A stretch of DNA of 64,000 nucleotides from Acanthococcus lagerstroemiae. Its lineage: Eukaryota > Arthropoda > Insecta > Hemiptera > Eriococcidae. Below the pieces are notes generated by a model that had not been told where the DNA came from, ran no database searches, and was given only the letters and a program-made list of their open reading frames with translations. The stretch is taken from the NCBI GenBank assembly GCA_031841125.1, contig CM063114.1, forward strand, positions 38,833,574-38,897,573. The letters are read 5' to 3'. Made by a program: the position numbers and the translations under genes. Shown piece by piece: positions 56,955 to 64,000 of this stretch (the first letter of the stretch is position 1; every line of letters starts with the position of its first letter).

Positions 56955-57185
56955 TTATTTCTTAGTCTCTCGACTAGTTGGTTGCGTCACTCCACTTTTT
57001 CCTCTCCTGTGCTAATCTTTTCATTTCTAAGAAGGATTTACACTTTGTAATTCTTCATTATCTGCTCTTCATACTTCGTTCTTCGCCTTCCTTCCCAGTT
57101 CTTTCCCTTGACCATTGCCTGTAGCTATAATAACAATATCCCTGGATGTCTTATATATATTATAACCTATCATTTTAACTCTTCC
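56955..57185 (-). mobile_element. 3' fragment of the LINE family at 17560-18560
   Basis: cttttcatttctaagaagga, ttatctgctcttcatacttc and ataataacaatatccctgga match 17620-17755 at about 85 percent. It covers only the last part of the RT C-terminus. Confidence 0.75.
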
Positions 57186-57498
57186 AAATTTCTCTTTCTC
57201 TTCCTCACTCCCAGAAGAAAGTGTCGCTGGATTTTTTTGGAGGGGGGGGGGTAATTTTTTAGCAGTGTTGACCTACATTCATCGGTGTTGGGGTGGATTT
57301 TTTGGGGGGAGGGGTGTGTAATATGTTGTATCAGAGTGCCTAAGAACAGTTCAGTCATGGTCGTGTAAAAATTTAAGAATCAGCAAATTATACCTTGAAA
57401 GAGAAAGCAAAGAGTTTAGAATTGGAAAATTCTATTATAATGACCAGGGCCGCAATTTCTATACGAATGCATATTTTTATCTATGGCGTATTGGGATA

Positions 57499-57570
57499 TG
57501 TGGGTCCGTGTTCAACGTCGAGATCACCAGTTGTGGGTCCATGTTCAACGTCGAGGTTACCAGTATGGGA
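57499..57570 (+). repeat. Two-copy 36-bp tandem repeat
   Basis: gtgggtccgtgttcaacgtc plus gagatcaccagtt, repeated once with three changes. Confidence 0.8.
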
Positions 57571-57919
57571 CGGTCGGTAAGACTGGACTCTTAGGGAGAT
57601 ACTGTGCTGGATCATTTTGAAATTGGATAAAAATTGTCTCAGTGTATCCAACGTAGTTTTTCCTTTGAAATGATACCTACCCGTATTGTATTTGCTTATT
57701 TATGTATATATTTTACAATTTTGGCGCATATTTTCGGCATATTATTTAGACTGAATTCAGCGCATAAAATATGCGCATATTTCGCTATTTTCTGTGCATA
57801 AAAATTGCAGCCCTGATTCTGATTCTTTTAAGACTTAAAGCCTGTTTTTATAGCTCATTGATGTTCAAGGTTCATTTAGGTAAGACAATGTTCAACTTTT
57901 TCAGACTCCCATTTCTCTC

Positions 57920-58133
57920 TTTTCTAATATTATTCTCAACCCGAGCCCTGGAATCCGTCCCTTCAAGCATTACCTCAGAAACGTTGGGGAGGCTACTAAG
58001 GGTGTCTTAGTACTCTTCATTTCTGGCCGAAAAACCGGCCTTGGTCGAAATGTAGCGAGTTGCTACGTGGGCTCGAACCCGGGACCTCCGAATTCCGAAA
58101 CCATTGCGCTATCCACTCGGCCAACCAGACCCC
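57920..58133 (-). mobile_element. tRNA-derived SINE, copy 2
   Basis: On the minus strand from 58133: gtctggttggccgagtggat, A box tggccgagtgg, B box ggttcgagccc, then gtagcaactcgctacattt, ccggtttttcggcc and gggacggattccagggctcg. Same family as 29907-30165; the body is followed by A/G-rich text. Confidence 0.88.
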
Positions 58134-58189
58134 TAACTCTTCTAGACTGCGTCAAAACTAAAAAAACAAATGTTCCATGCTTAGATGCT

Positions 58190-58505
58190 CATTGAAAGTA
58201 TCCCATACCTTTTTTTAGGATTCCCTAAAACTGTTCAAAACTTATTTGAAACTTTTTATGTTTATTCCAAACTTTCTAAAAATTGCTTTGGACTCTTCCA
58301 GACTTGATCAAGACTTTTCAGCTCTTGATCATGTCTGTTTGAGTTTCCTTAAAACTCTTTAAAACTTTTTAAGATTTATTTAAAATTCTCAGAAACGTAC
58401 TTAAGACTCATAAAAATCTTGGAGATTTATTTACGACACCTTCACGACTCTCACATTTGCTTAGGATTCCTTGAAATCCTTAAAATTCTTTAGTGGGCTT
58501 GTTTG
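58190..58505 (+). repeat. gact-type degenerate short-unit array
   Basis: ttggactcttccagacttga, tcaagactttt and ttaagactcataaa; same class as 28480-29920 and again directly next to a SINE copy. Confidence 0.55.
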
Positions 58506-58588
58506 ACGTTCCCACTTTCAAAACAGTTCTGATTTCAGTATTTTTCTCTGTGGAGGAGGGGGGGGGAGCAATATTGTCCCTGTTGCCT

Positions 58589-58702
58589 CCAGGAGCCAGT
58601 TACACAATTGTGAGTCATCGTTAACTCGAGGTCAACTCGCCGAATTCGGCGAGTTGACTGGTCGAAACAGCGAGAGTTAACGACTGTACAACTGGCCCCA
58701 GG
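58589..58702. mobile_element. 114-bp palindromic MITE
   Basis: Outer ends ccaggagccagttacaca and, in reverse from 58702, cctggggccagttgtaca. A perfect 28-bp palindrome centred on gaattc lies at 58631-58658. The ggccagttgtacaa/gttaactc pattern is a widespread arthropod MITE type. Confidence 0.75.
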
Positions 58703-58765
58703 TGTATTCGCCCAATTTCCCTGAGGCAATCTTTTGCAGTGCTATCTTCTTTGCCTACGTATTAC

Positions 58766-58911
58766 CAGTGGCGTATCCAGGGGGGCGTAACCCCCCCCCT
58801 CCAAAAAAATGCAGGAAAATTGAAAATTTTGATAGGGTTTAGAGCACAACATTTTTTGTTTTTTGAAGACATTCCCCCCCCCCCCGAAATTGAAGTCTGG
58901 ATACGCCTCTG
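58766..58911. mobile_element. 146-bp hAT-like MITE
   Basis: Ends cagtggcgtatccag and, in reverse from 58911, cagaggcgtatccagac. Flanks cgtattac and catgttac match at 6 of 8. Inside are a C-run and G-run near each end. Confidence 0.7.
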
Positions 58912-59319
58912 CATGTTACACTCATATTACTTCATTCATTTAGCGAAATTTTTTCATTTTTTTAGATAGGTAAAGGCAGATGTTTAATTTACTCCTGTCC
59001 AAACGTTTTCGATATAATGTCTATTATTGACTTAACTCACGGTGAAGCGGCTGATTCTCTCGTACCCACTGCCCTCTTATTATTGCTACGACGTAGAACT
59101 TACAAATACAACGTTAATCTCATGTATGAATTTATAATGCTGCATGCTTAAGGGTATTTTCACCCTATCGAAACTCTTTTATACTTTTCAAACTCCAGAC
59201 TACGTGAATGATTTGTTGGCACTCATTACGACTCTGTTGAGACTTTGTTAGATTGTCAATTCTCTCTAGGACTATTGAGTCATTTTAACTCACGTTTATA
59301 GTTGGTTCAGTTCAAGACT

Positions 59320-61556
59320 CCCTCACTGACATCGTGGCGGTGACGTTTTAATTGATAGTGGTGGTGATGGAATATAATCGGGACAAAGTAACAACCGTAA
59401 AAATGAAATCCTAACTAGGTGAGATAGGTGTGATGACATGAGAAAGAACATTAGAGAATAACCCAAAAAAGTGATATCCAATGGCGAAAGTAAATACAAG
59501 CTGGCCTCAGATTGAGAAGTACTCAGCTTGTTGTAACCTTCCTTGTCAGACAGTGAGGCAGATGTACCATCATTTGAATTTCGGTGCAGTTTAAGCAAAG
59601 TTCAAACATAGCACGTTCATTGACTGCCCTTTGGTACGACATAGATGGGTCATTACTCTGCAAGACTGATCAAGTTTTCTTCACTACCGGGCACCGTCCG
59701 TGTCCATCAGGGAAGCAATCAACCCAGAATTCAAATGTGAAAATGCCAAATAGACTCAAAACATGTTTGAAATGCTGAATTCGTGTCCGGAAGTCCGAAT
59801 ATGTTATGTTTATAAAAACAAATGCTAATTTCTAAAATTGCTCTCTTGTTGAATCTTCAAGTTTTTGCTTCTGAATCTTCGATGGACTATCAAACTGATG
59901 TGGTTCTTAGCATTCCCTTTCCTTTTCTTCGTTCTTGACTGCATCATGTTCATCGGAAACTGTGCAGCATTGTCTTCTCAAAATTTTCATACAACATTCG
60001 GAAGTGCGTGATGTATCTATGGATAGCATTAATCTCATATGTCCAGAAAATTGGCATTGTTGCGTGCTGGCAATTCTTGTTTCGTTTTAACTACTGAGTC
60101 ATAAAAATATTTACGATAGTAAATAAAGGCTTAAGTGCGCTGTAATAACAAAACGAAATACAAGCTCGATAATAAACTGTTTGCTGCTATTGTGCGTCAA
60201 TTAAAGTTGTATAACTATACTTCCTTACGCCTCTTCAGATTGCAGGTATTCATCACTAGAATTTAATAATGACCTATTGCGCTTAAATCCTGTCGGAAAT
60301 GACCTGTAACGATGAACTGAACGTTTTAAGGGTATTAGTGCCCTTCTCGAATTCTGGTTCGTATTCGAAAGTAACATTTAATTTACTGAATAGCGTGAAA
60401 CATTTTTGACAGTGAAATTCGTCTAGAAGTCATTGCTGGAATTGAAATAACCCTTGAAGGCGGGAAAAATTGTCAGGAAGATGATCTGGCACTGGCAATA
60501 TTGAGAATCTGCAATATTGAAACCTTGCAACTTGCCTACTAATGTACTCTAAAACTGTCCTAGCTTAGAATTTCGACTCATATTCGTAGTCAGAGTCGTA
60601 TAAAATGAACCTACAGGTATAAGAATTGAATATATTCTCGTGGACATAGTGCGTGCACATGGGTCGAAAGTTCCCTGTAGCAAAACTACCAGCCTTTTTG
60701 AAAAATCGAGTATGCCAGACCCCGAGATTTTATTCGGCGAGCAGACCCAAAATTTCGTAAAAATCCAATAGAATCGAAATAACCGATAATCTACAGAAGT
60801 CCTTATACTAAAATAATATCGATGTTCACCTTACTCGAATGCGCCAACTGTTTGTTTAAATTTTGAGAAATTATTATCACTCGCGTTCCCACATAAAATC
60901 AGATCGTTCGCACGTCTAACGCAACATTCAACTCGAAAAATTTCAATCGTGTGTATGACTAACGAGTGACGAATTAGAAAAATACGACCTTGGCAGTAAC
61001 TCCAGTTTCGTACACTTTGAAGCGTATACTAGAACGCAAATAGATACTATAAAAATAGTTTGTGGTTGGGGTTTACGTTTTTGTAGACAACTCATCAAAC
61101 TTAAAGAGTCTACATGACGTTGATATTTGCTGGAGTATTATAAAACGTTATCAAAGGAAACAGTCGCGGAAATACAGAGACAGTGGAGTTGGTGCCAGCG
61201 GTTTTCGAACTGCGTAACTTCAGTACCAGGCGGATTATTGTACCTCTTGGTAGAGAGGTAAACTTCTGAAGATTTCAACTCAATTGAGTGATAACAACAG
61301 GTGCACCTTGAATGCGGCAGTGGGTTAGGATTTCTGCAATTTTCAAACTTTTGAATTTTAATGAGTTTTGGGCATGGCCGTAACCAGGGCGGGGGGGAGG
61401 CGTGGCATCTTAGGAAATTGTAATCCTTCATAGGCTAAAGACAACAAAGGAATTTTGTCTCAATTCAAATAAAGTTTACAATTTGAATAGGCCTGATTTA
61501 TCACCTATACTATCAGCACTGTTAACTGGCATCCAATTTTGAGAACATCTCGTGAA
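59320..61556. other. 2.2 kb with no recognised gene
   Basis: No reading frame over 100 codons and no family resemblance. A hAT-like cgtaaccagggcgggggg end is visible near 61380 without a partner. Confidence 0.45.
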
Positions 61557-61802
61557 TGGACGCTGTTAGGCGAGACAGAACCAAGCGACATTTGTTGACA
61601 AAATGAGTTATTAGTAGATATCATTGGTAAAAAGTAGAATTTTTCAAAATTGGGCCCCTGATTCAAAAATGTGTACTCACGTTGAAAAAAGCTTATCAGG
61701 AAACGCTATGTTATATAGTTTCTACATGGCTCTTGAACTCCGAATCACGCGTTCTCAAAAGACAGATTTTGTCGCTTGGTTCTGTCTTGCTTAACAGCGT
61801 CC
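61557..61802. mobile_element. 246-bp MITE with ~35-bp TIRs
   Basis: Left tggacgctgttaggcgagac (61557) and right, in reverse from 61802, tggacgctgttaagcaagac, both followed by agaaccaagcgaca. Flanks do not show a clear duplication. Confidence 0.8.
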
Positions 61803-62554
61803 AAATACGTACTTAGCATTGACATAGAATGATCAAAAAATAGAAAAACAATTTATCAGAACGTAGACATCCTCGGGATGAATATCTTCACTATATTCAA
61901 GAATTCAATAGGAGGCTACAAAATTTGATTTTTATTCGCTTGTTGCTTGATAAATTTGTATTTTTTGTTGTAGTATTTCTCCTCAATGCTTTTTGTAATA
62001 TTTACGATTCTGCGTTTGGTGTTCTGATCTACATTTATAAACTCTTTGTACATCATGTAGTTAGGCTTTATCCTGTACTTGTTTACTGTCGGTGTAATTG
62101 TTCATTTGGCTCATCACACATTCCCATCATCGCCACAGAGGGTAACGCCATTGTTCCCTCTTCAGATGAAAACAACCATAACGCTAGGCTTCATCGCTCG
62201 AAACCTGAAACAGAATACCAAAATTACCATTTATACTTATACCATATTGATGAGACATAATTCCCATTGCTTCATTCCTGGGAAAATTTACTGATAAGAG
62301 TACCACAGAATGATTCGATTCAAAGAAATTCTACACTAATTTAAATTTGGGAACCCATTTCATACATTAACAAGCAATACCCTTACCTCTTCTAAATCCA
62401 GTCAATTTCTTCACTTTCCTTGAGGAAATAGTTGCTTTTGTAGAAAAGTACGAAACGCACAAGACTCCAGTCATAAGTAAAATCCGAAGAAAATAAAAAT
62501 AAAATGTAAAAAAGTAATCGCATTTTTAAAATTTTATCTCCTTGCAAGGTGTCT

Positions 62555-62675
62555 AACACCTCCTGCACCTCCTGCATCTCCTGCAAAACTCCTGCATTTG
62601 CTCAAATGCTCCTGCATTTCACAAAATCTCCTGCAAACCTCCTGCATTTCACTCAAACCTCCTGCAAAAATCGTA
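62555..62675 (+). repeat. ctcctgca minisatellite, about nine irregular units
   Basis: cctcctgca or ctcctgca recurs nine times at irregular spacing of 9-22 bp, with aaa- or ttt-rich fillers. Encodes nothing convincing. Confidence 0.75.
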
Positions 62676-62997
62676 CTTTACTGCATCATGAAATATGTAT
62701 TACAAACTTGCAATTTTCACAGAGAAATGAAAAAAAAGTGAATTAAAATTTTTCTTTTCTCATGAAACAAATGGTTGTTTGCACCACCAGTTGTTTGCAT
62801 AAACTGATCAATCCGCAATGTGCCATTACTAGCGCTAGCATGAACATGTTTTTGAACTAGGTGGCAGGTATGTTGCGCTGCCTAACGCGTATCGTTTGTA
62901 GGAGTGCTGATACGTTGACTGGTACTGGTGCAAATATTGCGTTTATGTCAATTCTGCATCTAACGTAAGTGGAAAAATTGACGCACTTTTCAGCAAA

Positions 62998-64000
62998 TGA
63001 GTTTAAAAAAAGATAAGATTGCCTACTGTATTACATATGGTCTTGGGCCTTACTTCAGACAGATCTTACTAGACGAAGTTCAAAACGCAGACACTATCTC
63101 AATAAAGTTTGCCAAAGCGCCCAAATGGATATGATCGTACATTATTGGGATTCTAGTAAACAGGAGGTATCAACTCGTTATTTAGCTTCCATTTTCCCAG
63201 AACGATGTACTTCTGATGGACTGTTCAAAGCAATTACAAATGCATCAAAAGATTTGAAGTTGAATTTATCTAACGTTTTGCAAGTGGCGATGGATGGCCC
63301 CAACGTTAATTTGAAATTATTACATTCAGATCTGTTGAAATACATGGAAGAGAATGGTATGAACAAAATGTTGAGTATAAAACTGCTCACGATAGCAGCA
63401 ACTGGAATATTCATCGGTTGTTACGAAGTCTGTATTACCTCTTCAAAGACTTCCCTACTAGACGCGCGGATTTTAAATATTATTCCAAATCTTCGTTATT
63501 TACATTAAAATGTTTCTCTGTTCGATGGCTGGAAAATGGAAAGGTATTACAGAGAGCATTGAATATACTACCTCATGTCAAGAAGTATGTTGAGGGCGTC
63601 AAAAATAAACCTCCTAAAACACACAATTACACTTATGTGACTGAAGCTTTGAAGAAGGAGTTTTTGGAAGCAAAATTACATTTTATGTCTTCAGTGTGTG
63701 ATGACTTGTACCATTTTTTGATATAATACCAGAGCGATGAGCCAATTGATACGCTTTCTTTATGAAGATCTTAGAACTGTTCTTCGAAACATCGGTACCA
63801 GATTTCTCTACAAAGTCACATATAGTTTTGAAGATACAGTAAAAGTCGCTTATTATAATGACGTTGGGCAAAGAGGATTTTATGACATAAAGCGGCGTAT
63901 TCCACAAAACGACAGGAAAAATTCTGAACATGATTTTATGATGTCAAAAATTCTTATATCTGATTTTCCCATTTTTTTTGCTAACTCCTCGGCTTTTTCG
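62998..64000 (+). pseudogene. hAT-transposase-like gene remnant, frameshifted, runs off the window
   Basis: Recognisable as the hAT-derived protein group found in many animals by the order of motifs: AYCITYGLGPYFRQILLDEV, then QMDMIVHYWDSSKQEVSTRY, LQVAMDGPNVNLKLL, NWNIHRLLRSLYYLFKDFPT, FSVRWLENGKVLQRA and LEAKLHFMSSVCDDLYHFL. These lie in different frames, so at least three disruptions are needed: near 63093 (between DTISI and the LNKVCQSAQMDM frame), near 63385 (where the usual conserved His/Gly-rich segment is missing), and after 63720, where EDLRTVLRNIGTRFLYKV continues in another frame. It cannot make an active transposase. Whether it is an old transposon or a dead domesticated gene is open. 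Confidence 0.8.

Noticed and set aside
62555..62675. CRISPR-like regularly spaced repeats
   Set aside because: Core is only 8-9 bp, spacing is irregular, and the DNA is eukaryotic.

Overview
This is eukaryotic nuclear DNA, almost certainly from an arthropod and probably an insect. The genes have many short GT-AG introns, the background is AT-rich, and the intergenic and intronic DNA is packed with RTE-type LINE fragments, hAT and pogo-like DNA transposons, MITEs, a tRNA-derived SINE and a Penelope-like element. I cannot name the species; a hemipteran-type insect would fit, but that is inference.

Three genes were rebuilt exon by exon. (1) 38777 to 12640, minus strand: the nucleoporin Nup358/RanBP2. 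It has 28 exons over 26 kb and about 2,527 codons, and every exon phase joins correctly once one extra base at 27771-27772 is discounted. It carries an N-terminal TPR/helical domain, four Ran-binding domains, one RanBP2-type zinc finger and FG repeats. In place of the vertebrate cyclophilin domain it ends in what looks like a fifth, degenerate Ran-binding fold. (2) 39488 to 42383, plus strand: the nucleolar circularly permuted GTPase GNL3/nucleostemin, 9 exons, 548 codons. It is head-to-head with Nup358 across 710 bp that must hold both promoters. (3) 47793 to 43211, minus strand: a 288-residue four-transmembrane protein of CD20/sarcospan-like layout, 4 exons, convergent with GNL3.

Layout. 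0-12 kb: no host gene; a probable 3.2-kb hAT-type element with an RTE LINE inside it, a 305-bp tandem duplication, a degenerate ~150-bp array, a hAT MITE, a GC-richer unassigned block, a decayed pogo-like transposon and a Ty3/gypsy integrase fragment. 12.6-38.8 kb: Nup358, whose introns hold LINE pieces, a SINE, gact-type degenerate repeats and a Penelope terminal repeat. 39-48 kb: GNL3 and the four-TM gene, the latter with an RTE LINE in its third intron. 48-62.5 kb: repeat-dominated, with a Penelope-like element carrying a GIY-YIG domain, two cases of MITEs nested in MITEs, a second SINE copy and several tandem duplications. 62.9-64 kb: a frameshifted hAT-transposase-like pseudogene that runs off the end.

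I found no convincing new multi-gene system. The points most worth following are the degenerate fifth Ran-binding-like C-terminus of Nup358, the frameshift in its FG exon, a candidate hammerhead ribozyme core conserved in two copies of the Penelope terminal repeat, the nested MITEs with readable target-site duplications, and the dispersed gact arrays.
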